A stretch of DNA of 64,000 bases from Nipponacmea schrenckii (Eukaryota > Mollusca > Gastropoda > Lottiidae): positions 15,996,001 to 16,060,000 of the forward strand of contig CM060200.1 in NCBI GenBank assembly GCA_030562195.1, given 5' to 3'. How positions within the stretch are numbered: position 1 is the first letter of the stretch; the number at the start of each line of letters is the position of its first letter. The position numbers were made by a program, and so were the translations under genes. The notes under the pieces are model-generated. The model saw nothing but the letters and a program-made list of their open reading frames with translations. It made no database searches and had not been told where the DNA came from. Shown here piece by piece: positions 55,041-64,000 of this stretch.

Positions 55041-57420
55041 CTACAGCTTAAACTGAAATTGAATGATGTTGTTATTGAATCTGCGCACCGCTTGGGTCGC
55101 AGACGGGATCCAGTCGACAAAAATATGAAGTACCAGCATAGAGGTCGATAAAACGGCAAGACCTATTGTAGCATGGTTTGAATCGTAGTGAGCAGTACTC
55201 AAGAGAAGTAGTGCAGAAAAGGAAAGAATTAATGCCAATCTTAAGGCGCGAGAAACAGAAAGGTAACCGTGTAAAATTAATTAATGATAGGCTATTTATA
55301 AATGATCAACCTTATAAGGAAAAGGGCTGCGTTGAGGATCATTTATCTATTCTCACCTGGAATATATATCAAAATGGGACATAATCATTCTAATCCATTC
55401 AGGAAAAAATGTAGTGAAGTGCACGTTATTTGTTTTTCATAAATATACATGTGTTTCGGCAACAGTGCAAGAATAGTGGCGCAATAGTAATCTTTGTGCG
55501 GATATCTTATAAATCTTGTTTTAATTTTATTGAAAGTTCTCATCGTGGTCTTATAGTCTTTAGATTAAAATCAGCAAGCCCTGCCCTTTTTCCGGATATA
55601 TCTGTGTACCGCTTATATCCCCCACGAGCGCAGTCGATACTATAAAATTTGCGATGTTGACTTCTTTCAAGACATTGAAGCCGCACATGCGAAATATTCG
55701 TCGACAGGGTCATTCTTTTTGTGCGGGGATCTAAACAGCCGAACTGGGGTTGAACCTGATTTCCTTTATGACCAGTTCTGCCAGTTAGGGCCTAGGAATA
55801 GTACAGATCGTGTAATTAGTGGATCAATACATGTATCCTAAATGGTCGATTTGAACCAGGTGATTATACCTGCTGCACTGCAAACGGTTCAAGCGTCATA
55901 GATTATGTTATATTAGACAGCTTGTTAGTTCTTTCAAAATCGAACCTTTTGCGGAATACTAAACAGAATGAATGGCTCAACGCAAGCTGCTAAAACACTT
56001 TCTTATTTAATGATTTTGCCAAGGCTTTTGATTGGTCTTAGTCAAAAGTTAATCAAGTCTATGTATCATAATGTTCAGTTATGTGCCAAGTCAAGAAATG
56101 CAAGTATATCCCTTCAAATTGTGCAGTAAAACAAGGCGACAATCTTTCACTTTCTTTCTTGCTTTTTTTGTTGTATGTAAATGACCTTTGTGATTTTTAA
56201 AATGAACATGCTTTTGATCCGGTTACTATAGGCCAAATAGTTTTGTCATCTTTTATGTATGCCGATGACACGGTTTTGTTATCAAAATCTGAAAAAGGTT
56301 TACGAAACCAACTGTCACGGCTCCAGCAATACTGTGCAACATGAAATCTCTCCGTTAATGTAAGCAAAACGAAGGTCGTAGTATTCCAAAAGGGATCTCA
56401 AGAATCTTATCAATATGAATTCACATATAACGACATCCCTTTAGAATGTGTCAAGATTCACATATCTAGGAATTGTTTTTAGTTCAAACGGTAAGCTTGA
56501 TTCTCTACAGAAATGCTTCGCTCAAAAGGGTAACATAGACCTTCACCAATTGAACTGTATTTTTGATAAGGTAAACCTTGATTGTAGACAACAGTGTAAG
56601 CTCTACGATTGCTTCGTGGAGTCAATATTATCTTACGCATCTCCCATGTGGGGTTTCCTTAAGGCAAATGTTATAGAAGCCTTACATTTACGTTTCTGCA
56701 AACGATTACGATTAAATCAACAGTGACATGTGCAATTTATGGAGAGATGGGTCGTTTTCCGTTTTCAGTAGACTACAAACTATTGCGAAATATTGGATAC
56801 GCATCTTGTCAGACCAAAATAGTCTTCTTTATCTCGTTATTTAGATCAATATACCAGTTTCGATCCTCTTGTTAAGTTCTGGAATTGGGCTGCTCAGGTA
56901 AAAAAACTTCTGGATAATCTAGGGTGCTCTGACATCTGGAACGCTCAGTTTTTTCAAATGTCATGTTTCAAAATATTGAGCAAACGTATCCAAGATCAGT
57001 ATATACATTCTTGGAATACCTCTCGACAATCTTCATTGAATATTTTTAAAAACTCATTTTGTTTTGAAGGTTACTTACGGTATGTCACTATCCCGAAAAA
57101 TCGAGTAGCTCTAACTAAATTAAGATGTTCGGTATTGAAACTGGTAGATATAAAAACTTAATTAGATCCTCAAGAATATGTACGAACTGTAATAGAAATG
57201 AGGTTGATGATGAATATCATTTTACTTTGATCTGCCCGAATTATGTATAAATGTATAGGGAATTAAAATCTATTAATTGGGGTGTTGTTAATATCTTAAC
57301 TAAGAGGTGAGTTTTTCCTCATCCTGATTGACCAACAATACACATTAACATTGGATTTTATGAAAACCTATCTGAATGCTTGAATTTTGCAGCCATTTTT
57401 TTTAATGAGGATTTAATACA
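55041..57420 (+). mobile_element. Degenerate LINE with L1-ORF1-like, endonuclease and RT remnants
   Basis: This is a plus-strand relative of the LINE at 46926-52640. 55041-55340 is the ORF1 end (LKLNDVVIESAHRLGRRRD; FSREVVQKRKELMPILRRE by frame change). 55340-55960 is endonuclease (FLCGDLNSRTGVEPDF; NGSSVIDYVILDSL). 55985-56450 is RT (VKQGDNLSLSFLLFLLYVND; MYADDTVLLSKSEKG). 56448-57161 is the thumb and connector. 57180-57250 is the finger (CTNCNRNEVDDEYHF). More than ten stops and shifts. Confidence 0.75.
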
Positions 57421-57434
57421 ATACCTTAATATCC

Positions 57435-57930
57435 TTAATATTTTGAAAGAAATATACCATCACCACTACTTATGTGTTTAAGTATTAATCCCTCTCCTTC
57501 TTTTTGAATCTCAGTTTCACTCGTATCGATTTGATCAATCAATTTAGACAAACCTTCTTTTACTGTTTTCGTATTGAATTGAATTGAATTGAATTGTTTC
57601 ACGCTTGCTAAGATATCCTTTATGCCAGAACATTTCGCTATTTTTTCTATTTCTAAATTAAATGTACGTTTTTCTTTGACTGCAGCATCTTCTGCTTTTT
57701 TCTTATTTACTGCTGAAGCTATACCACTTGCCCCACAGGCAAAAGCAGCTGCTAATCCACCGAAAATTAATGGGAGAAGAAACATAAACCCACCTTCTTT
57801 AGCTTGCTTGTCTATTTCATTATAATTAATATTGTCCAGTTTGTTTATAATTGATTGTGAAATATGTATCTTTATACCATTATAAGTAATGTAATTGTTT
57901 TCGGTTTTGAATTTTCGATTAGATCTAATA
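57435..57930 (-). pseudogene. P2 pX-like virion or membrane protein
   Basis: The frame is open from about 57930 (no early ATG) and the first ATG is 57785. It reads KIHISQSIINKLDNINYNEI, then KEGGFMFLLPLIFGGLAAAF, a GGF turn with a 20-residue hydrophobic helix, then KKKAEDAAVKEK and an acidic helical tail. This GGF-plus-hydrophobic plan recalls adenovirus pX-like proteins reported in adintovirus-type elements. It is transcribed away from the PLA2 gene, so the 430-bp interval may hold divergent promoters. The lack of an upstream ATG suggests loss or a spliced first exon. Confidence 0.5.
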
Positions 57931-57957
57931 TTTTAGCGACTAAAACTTATGGTTTCA

Positions 57958-58358
57958 TGTTTTTAGTTAGAAATTTATTCAATTTTATTCCAGGATTCCA
58001 GTTCCAGGATTCTGTTTAGAAAGGTGTGTAAAATATTTAATAATAAACTCTCAATTTTATTAGAGTATCTTATTAACATAAAATAGGAATATCATTCCTC
58101 TGAGACTGCGCAGTTGACTAGTTACTGAATAACAACATCCGTTACTAAGGGCCCGTACGCTTTTCGATCATGCGCAGTTGAGAAAACAATTAATAACTAT
58201 TTATGATAATGTGTTGTAAATAGAGTATTGATTATGAACCATTGAATTTATTTATACTTGTAATGTTATTATTATACATTGATTTTATAATAAAATTCTT
58301 TTGTTTGTATTTCTTTTATCAAATCTAATATATTAAAAATATGGAATTGATTTTATAG
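57958..58358. other. Intergenic region between divergent P2 genes
   Basis: AT-rich with no gene. Two copies of GCGCAGTTGA (about 58105 and 58171), the second in CATGCGCAGTTGAGAAAAC, may be control sites. TATA-like runs are frequent and not diagnostic. Confidence 0.4.
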
Positions 58359-58472
58359 CATGAAAAGGAAAAGTTCAATTACACTGGCGATGGTTTCTTC
58401 TCTGGATTGATGTCCCTTGTACCAAAGGTTATATCCTTTGTAACTAAAAACAAAGACCAAAAATGTCTTTAA
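58359..58472 (+). CDS. Short amphipathic P2 ORF
   Basis: The frame reads HEKEKFNYTGDGFFSGLMSL and continues VPKVISFVTKNKDQK to a stop at 58470-58472, overlapping the next ATG. The GDGFF-plus-hydrophobic segment resembles the pX-like plan on a small scale. It has no ATG of its own; a TTTTATAG acceptor-like sequence just upstream would allow it to be a second exon. Function unknown. Confidence 0.3.
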   Translation, partial: HEKEKFNYTGDGFFSGLMSLVPKVISFVTKNKDQKCL

Positions 58473-58893
58473 TAAACATTCACTCCCCTACAACTTATTT
58501 CGGATCAGGAGACATTCAAAAATCTCTAACTAAACTTCCCGGTTTTCCATGGGCTAAATATAAAGGTGAGAAACATCTTCCAGGTCATAATTACACTGGG
58601 CCGGGAACTAGGTTAGATTTACGATTGGATAAAATGATAATCCAAAACTAGGTGAAGAACCAGTTAATAGAGTAGATGCTGCTGCACTTAAACACGACAA
58701 ACTATACAGAAATGAAGACTTACAATTTCGACATGAAGCAGACAAACAAATGATTAAAGAATTAGAATCCATTTCAAATCCCACTTTTAGAGAAAAAGTT
58801 GAAGAAGCATTAATCATAAGATTATTAAAATCAAAAATGAAATTAGGTATGAGAATAGCAGATGAAATTCACAAAGAATTCAGAAAAACTTAA
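58463..58893 (+). pseudogene. P2 phospholipase A2-like domain (parvovirus VP1 type)
   Basis: In parvovirus capsids this fold opens the endosomal membrane during entry; in Polintons its role is unproven. ATG 58463 leads to LPGHNYTGPGTRL, the glycine-rich calcium loop. After a one-base frame loss near 58632 the next frame carries NRVDAAALKHDKLY, the Asp and the His-Asp catalytic pair of the PLA2 helix. The domain is complete in order and spacing but unreadable as one protein. The tail (REKVEEALIIRLLKSKMKLG) is helical. It ends TAA at 58891-58893 in the same frame as the integrase that follows. Confidence 0.72.
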
Positions 58894-59230
58894 AACTTTT
58901 TTAAAGTAAAAGTATTTGCCAAAGACGATATATGGTCAGCTGATTTAATTAATATGCCCCCAGAAAGAGGTTATAAATATTGCTTCACAGCTTTAGATTT
59001 ATATACAAGATACGCTTGGGTTATTCCTCTAAAAAACAAAACAGGTTTAACTGTTAAAAAAGCATTTGAAACAATAATGAAACATAGAAAACCCAAAAAG
59101 TTATGGGTAGATCAAGGAACAGAATTTTATAATAAAAATATGAAATCTCTAGGGTTTGAAATCTACAGTACATATAACGAAGGTGAAGCTGTAGTAATTG
59201 AGAGATTTAACTCTAAAAAACGAAGTACAC
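58894..59230 (+). pseudogene. P2 retroviral-type integrase core
   Basis: The reading FAKDDIWSADLINMPPERGY holds the first catalytic Asp (SADL). FTALDLYTRYAWVIPL follows, then KLWVDQGTEFYNKN (second Asp) and EAVVIERFNSK (Glu). The sequence then departs from the family at about 59220, where a LINE fragment has joined, so the C-terminal chromo-like part is missing. First methionine in frame is 58954, inside the core; true translation must begin upstream, possibly with the PLA2 region. It would integrate the element DNA. Confidence 0.78.
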
Positions 59231-59244
59231 AAAAAGTTCACAGA

Positions 59245-59790
59245 ACTAAGTCGCTAAAAATGAATATTCTGTCAATTTGGTCAGATGCTGCAAGTGAAAT
59301 CGAATTTATTATGTGATTATTGATTGAATTTCTAGAATTTGGTGGTCTGTAAAATGTGCCAATTAAAAGTTTAAGTTTTTCCGTCGGTCCTGTCATTCCT
59401 AATGGGTGCAAAGAAACATGGGATAGAAAGGGTGTTAGAAGATATGGTTTTGTCAAGCCATGTCTCAGTAAGATGAAATCAAATTTCTCAGAAAATTCGG
59501 CAAATATATCTCTTCTTGTCTTCTGTTTTTTAATACTCCTTACATTCAGATGTACGAAAGAAATATTTTGAGTTGGGCCAGGATTCAACTCAATATCACC
59601 AGCAAGTATTAACAGCAACCTATTAATGAAAAATAATAGAGAAATAAATAAATAAATGTGAGGTGCAGAATATAAAATGTAGAAACTATATACATATTTA
59701 CATTCACGTATATACAATAACGTCTGCTGTAGCACTTCGAGAGACCAGACAGAGACGGAGACAACATAATTTCCATTCTGTCATTTCTAT
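59245..59790 (-). pseudogene. LINE 5' end fragment with a 2A-like peptide and endonuclease start
   Basis: On the minus strand LLILAGDIELNPGPTQNISF leads into VHLNVRSIKKQKTRRDIF, the start of an AP endonuclease, and then LLIGTFYRPPNSRNSINNHI. GDIELNPGP fits the D-V/I-E-x-N-P-G-P 2A consensus, which makes ribosomes skip a peptide bond; such peptides are known at the N-terminus of some LINE proteins in marine invertebrates. The Glu box is damaged (LLRHGLTK in place of an SE-T type box). It is inserted behind the P2 integrase. Confidence 0.75.
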
Positions 59791-59799
59791 TAATCAGGA

Positions 59800-60095
59800 T
59801 TTTGAACAATATATCTATTGAGAAGATTTCAAAGAAATAATAGTAATTCTGTTGACAATGTTTAGTATTCTATATAACAATATATCTATTGGAAAGATTT
59901 CAATGAAATAATAATCTATGTAATTCTATTGACTATGTTCAGTATTTTATATAACAATATATCTATTAGTAAGATTTCAATGAAATAATGATCTATGTAA
60001 TTCTATTGACTATGTTCAGTATTCTATATAACAATATATCCATTGGTAAGATTTCAATGAAATAATAATCTATGTAATTCTATTGACTAAATTAA
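59800..60095. repeat. Four tandem units of about 74 bp
   Basis: AAGATTTCAATGAAATAATAA and TATAACAATATATCTATTGG recur at about 59823, 59895, 59969 and 60044. The units differ at a few sites only. No coding function. Confidence 0.9.
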
Positions 60096-60104
60096 AACCT
60101 ATAA

Positions 60105-61475
60105 ATGTGGTTGATAAATCAAAATTTAAATTTATTAATATCTCAACTAGACGATAAAATTACAAAGCAAAAATCAAATGTTAAAGATCTAATAAGTAAC
60201 ATTAAACCAGGTATAAGCGAAGAAAAATTAAAACAAGAATTATCTGATCTAGAGACGAAACTTAATATTGAGAGTAAACTAACAGAAATTAAAACTTATG
60301 TTCGACAACAATTAGTTAATGTGGTTGATAAAGCTCGGTTACAGAATTTAATTTCAATTATCCAAATTAGATGATAGAATTACAAAAGAGAAAATAGATC
60401 TGAAACAACTTATAGATAATATTAAACCAGGTATAGGCGAAGAAAGACTGACAAGAATTGTCTAAATTAGAAACAAATAATAACAACGAGCTAACAGAAA
60501 TTAAAACCTATATTCAACAACAATTAGTTAGTGTAGCCGATAAAACTCAATTACAAAATTTAAATTTATTAATAACCCAATTAGATGAAAATGTAAAACA
60601 ACTAATAGCAAATGTTAAACCAGGTATAAGCGAAGACAAATTAAAACAAGAATTATCTGATTTAGAAACTAAACTAGATAACAATGAACTAACAGAAATT
60701 AAAACCTTAATCGAACAGCAATTGGCTAATGTAGTAGACAAAGCACAGTTAGAGAGATTAAGATCATTAATATTTCAATTAGATCGAAAAATTGAGTTAA
60801 GAGACATAAAAAATGAAAAAATGATTCAAGAAATTAATGAAAATTTTCTACCTAAAGAAACTTATTTTACTTTACCCTTTAATGATGGTATTTTAGAAAA
60901 GTATGGATTTGTTGCAAAATATGTAGGAAGATTAATTGAACCATCTAAATTTAAAGCTGTTTTTGAGAAAAGTAACGTTGCAAAATTTGAGTTGAATTCG
61001 ACCGGTAATTTTGGTGCGGCTATTACTATATTATTTCCTTTTAAATTGAAAATAAAATCAGTAATTAAAAATGAAGATACCAAATCTAAATCTACATCAT
61101 GTATTTTATACTTTAAAAATTTTAACAAAAACAAAGGGAGGAAAAAAAGAAATGATTATGACGTTTTCTGTAGATAGTAGTAAAAATAGAAAACCTATCG
61201 AAATCAAACAAAAGGAAGGATGAAAAAAGTATACATTTTTGAAATGGAAAGAATTTGAACATATAAGATTTTATTTTGATTTTGATAATATTTTTACTTC
61301 AATTGATATTCATAAATATCAAGTAAATAAAACAGATCCCATAATTATAAAAGAAAATAATGAAAATAGAGATTATATTGCACGTTTTAAAATAGAAAGT
61401 ATTACAGAACTAATACCACAGTCAAGACTTTTACCTAAAAATGTTAATTATATACCTTTAATTCCTAAAAAATGA
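60105..61475 (+). pseudogene. P2 coiled-coil, fibre-like protein
   Basis: Three repeats of about 65-73 residues, each with a KPGISEEKLKQELSDLETK-type block (about 60204, 60424, 60617) and a LTEIKTYIQQQL-type block, make a heptad-rich stalk. A non-coiled C-terminal part follows (ETYFTLPFNDGILEKYGFVA; FGAAITILFPFKLKIKSVIK) and runs, after frame changes near 61165 and 61200, to RLLPKNVNYIPLIPKK-stop at 61475. Frames also change at about 60370-60458. The stalk-plus-head plan resembles viral fibre or attachment proteins. I do not recognise a family. Confidence 0.55.
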
Positions 61476-61930
61476 ATACCGAAGAGTTAAACACAAAGAA
61501 TTTACAAGATGTAATGATGCGTAAACAAAAAGAAAAAGTTAACAAAATGTTGGAGTAAGATAGACACTACTTTTAAAACTGTAAGTGTTATATCAGCTTG
61601 TCTTATAGCAACAGCAACTACTGTAACAGCAAGTATTTCTCTTCCAATATTTATTCCAACTATCCTAGGAGCTCTTACAGCTATTCAAACATCTTCATGT
61701 GGTTTAATTACTATTGGGTTTACCTCTAAAAAGAAATTATATTACAAATCCATATCAAATTTAATAAGAACATATTTAGATAAATTATTCATTTTTTTCG
61801 AAAGAAGCAAATCTGATAAAATAATTACCATAGAAGAACTCGAAGAATTTAATGAAATATTCGATGAATTGTTAACAAAAATTGAATCCTTAAAAATAGA
61901 ACATAAACAATTGAAAAAGAAATATGACTA
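61471..61930 (+). pseudogene. P2 hydrophobic protein
   Basis: ATG at 61471 gives MNTEELNTKNLQDVMMRKQK; that frame stops at about 61556. One frame over, from about 61548, comes TTFKTVSVISACLIATATTV, SLPIFIPTILGALTAIQTSS, then a charged helical tail ending KQLKKKYD-stop near 61930. There are probably one or two membrane spans. P1 carries the same gene and the same change of frame. The ATG overlaps the stop of the fibre-like ORF, a tight packing typical of virus-like elements. Confidence 0.6.
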
Positions 61931-61949
61931 AATCAATTTTAAAATAATT

Positions 61950-64000
61950 CTTTAATGTTCAAATGATTTCTAGAGTTGTCAATAATATGAGTGAAAATTC
62001 AGATAGTTCAGATTGGTAATTTACTGGTCATATAATATATCGTAAAGATGATTTCAAACCAATCAAAAGATCAAATATAGGAAAAGGAACTCAATTGCTA
62101 TTTACAATCAATGAATACCTTGGAGGAAATTGTTATATTCCAACTGAGCGTGTTTTATTAAATGTGTTAATTATGTTTTGAAACGAGATTTAACAAACGA
62201 ATTTAATAAATTTATTTATTCCTATTCAAAACATAACAGAAAGGGAATCGAATCGGAGAATTCAATGAAAAAATGAAACTTCGTTCCAAATTTATAATCC
62301 TAAAGATAGAACTTTATATCCTAGAAAAATAAATACTCCATCAGAATGGGTTTTGTATTTACATAATAAGCATTTCTGTTTGATAAAAAGAGATAATTTA
62401 GGAATAAAAGAAATAAAAAACAACTATGAACAAGTATGGAAATCCTGTGTTAACGAAAAAATTAAACTTTTTTCAGAATTTAATCCAGCTTCCATGTCAA
62501 AAAACACCCAACCTGAAACTCTTTATTCTTGGGATTCTGAGACGTTTACAGAAAAAGAAACTGGTAAAACAATACCATATGCGTGTTTTCTAGTCAATTT
62601 GGAAAAGCTACGAAAAATATTAGAAGGAATAAATTGTTGTTTTCCAGATCTAAAACCAACAGATAATGTTCCTGAAGAATTTTATGAAAAAATAATGAAT
62701 ATAGTTCATATATTTGTGGATACGATCAAATGTTAAAATATTTTGGAAATGTTGATTAAAAACAATTAACTTTAGTTTCTCATAATGGTAGTGGTTTTGA
62801 TAATTGGATTATTATTAAAAATATGTCAAAATTAACTCACTGTCCTCTCAAAACCACAAGAGGCATACTTCGTTTACCAATATCTTATATATTTACAGAA
62901 AAGTTTTACAGAAAAAATGGAATTATGAAAAGAAGTTAAACAACAATAACAATTATCTTCAAAAAATAAATTTCACTTGTTCATATCAACATTTAGCAAG
63001 AAGTTTAAAACATTGGGGAAAATCATCAGAATTACCAATGAATTTAAGAAAGATTGATTTAGATATTGCGTCTATAAACGAATCAAATTGGGAGTCCCGA
63101 AGAGAAGAATGGGAACCTTATGCTAAAAGAGATACGATATGTTTAGGTGTATGTTTGATCAAATACAATCAAGTTATGACATTTATGATAAATCAAAGTG
63201 TAATAAATAATTTAACAGCTCCCGCCTTATCTCTTAAAGGTTGGTATCATCTGTATAAAGGAGAAAAAAGTATATTTTCACGTCGATCCGTTCATCAGAC
63301 ATTATGTCAGACGTTCTGTAAAAGGAGGTAGAGTTTCTGCAAACATAATAAAATTCAATTCGGATAAATTAGATGAAATTCATTTAAATACAACTGATTC
63401 TGATATAATTGAGTTATTCAAAAAATACCAACAGTCTACTAAAGACGAAGAGTTGAAGAAAATCTCTTGTTCTTTGACGCTAACGGTCTTTATGCCTCTG
63501 CTATGTGTGATGGTGAATACCCAAAAGCTGAATCAGCAAGAGCTTTGAAAGATTATGAAAAGAAAGAATTTGTAAAGCTTTTCAATAAACAACAATTTAG
63601 ACCAAGGTGTGCTATTTTATCTGTTTGGTTTGAGTATCCAAAAAATGTGTTTTTTCAACCAATACCAGCCAAAGACAAAATAACTTACAATGAAGATAAA
63701 CCTCAAACAAAATCTGGTGATAAGATACGATTTAGAAATGGTTTTTGTAATGACGTTCTCACTTCTGTTGACATACAGGAAATTGTTCGAGCTGGTGGAA
63801 ACATTATCAAAATATTAGATGGGATAGTCTTTGAAGAAATTTCAAAACACCTCCTTTTAAAGACTATGTTTTAACTCTAAAGGAAGAAAGAAACAAATAT
63901 AAACAACAGGGAAATTTAGTTGGCAGTGATTGTATGAAATTATTGGGTAATTCTTTATACGGAAAAACTGTTCAGAAAGATATAAATACAGAATTTCATG
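61950..64000 (+). pseudogene. P2 protein-primed DNA polymerase B, 5' part
   Basis: N-terminal region FFNVQMISRVVNNMSE, then GGNCYIPTERVLLNV. Exonuclease motif I is TLYSWDSETFTEKE (62530), motif II LVSHNGSGFDNWII (62775), motif III EPYAKRDTICLGVCL (63115). Polymerase motif A is FFDANGLYASAM (63468) and the window ends in motif B (CMKLLGNSLYGKTVQK). Motif C lies outside. Frame changes or stops fall at about 62020, 62180, 62735, 62940, 63330 and 63870, so this copy is dead. The enzyme would replicate the linear element DNA from a terminal protein. Confidence 0.85.

Larger units (their letters stand above)
57430..64000 (+). mobile_element. Polinton/adintovirus-like element P2 (continues beyond window)
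   Basis: Genes are a pX-like protein (minus), a short amphipathic ORF, PLA2-like domain, integrase, coiled-coil fibre-like protein, hydrophobic protein and protein-primed polymerase B. P1 is a second, shorter copy. A LINE scrap (59245-59790) and a 74-bp minisatellite (59800-60095) sit after the integrase. The mix of retroviral-type integrase and protein-primed polymerase B defines the Polinton/Maverick class. Terminal repeats are not in view. Confidence 0.82.

Overview
The window is a piece of an animal genome, most likely a lophotrochozoan invertebrate and plausibly a mollusc. That guess is an inference: no host gene or RNA gene is recognisable. It rests on the mix of elements (metazoan Polinton/Maverick-type elements, BEL/Pao, Penelope-like elements with a GIY-YIG endonuclease, SGNH-bearing CR1/L2-type LINEs, L1-ORF1-like LINEs, foldback elements), on two introns with ordinary GT-AG ends, and on a 500-N assembly gap. 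Almost everything is transposable element, nested several layers deep, and nearly every coding region is broken.

Layout. 1-5420 is a CR1/L2-like LINE (copy A) split by a foldback element (354-3207). 5865-12990 is a decayed Polinton-like fragment (P1) split by a complete but dead BEL/Pao LTR retrotransposon (6013-12103, minus strand). 13223-16685 is a second Polinton type (P3) with integrase, minor capsid-like, basic and major capsid-like genes. 16736-16915 is a 60-bp tandem repeat. 17299-19062 is a LINE with RNase H. 19584-26359 holds a third Polinton-like element (P4): a small zinc-binding ORF followed by a perfect histone-type 3' stem-loop, a protein-primed DNA polymerase B with two introns, a Cys/His protein, an assembly gap inside a LINE fragment, and a pX-like tail.

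27000-31757 is another SGNH-bearing LINE. 32393-34464 is a second foldback element, almost wholly palindromic. 35131-37500 is a minus-strand LINE split by a TTAA-flanked element. 37495-40640 is a nearly complete Penelope-like element whose first ORF carries an SGNH-hydrolase-like domain. 40851-46925 is LINE copy B, the full-length sister of copy A on the minus strand, carrying a 468-bp TTAA-flanked MITE. 46926-52640 is a minus-strand LINE with an L1-ORF1-like first ORF, split by a third foldback element (49038-51078). 53325-57420 holds a deleted Penelope copy and two LINE remnants.

57430-64000 is a longer copy of the P1 family (P2). It has a pX-like gene, a parvovirus-type phospholipase A2-like domain lying in frame with an integrase, a coiled-coil fibre-like protein, a hydrophobic protein, and a polymerase B that runs off the window.

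How the parts relate. Polintons are large self-synthesising DNA elements or integrated viruses; their polymerase, integrase and capsid genes act together in replication, insertion and particle formation. Comparing P1 with P2 and copy A with copy B fixes several insertion junctions to the base. The points most worth following are the histone-type stem-loop beside the P4 polymerase, the PLA2-integrase arrangement in P2, the three unrelated foldback elements with the same architecture, and a canonical 2A-like peptide in a LINE fragment.
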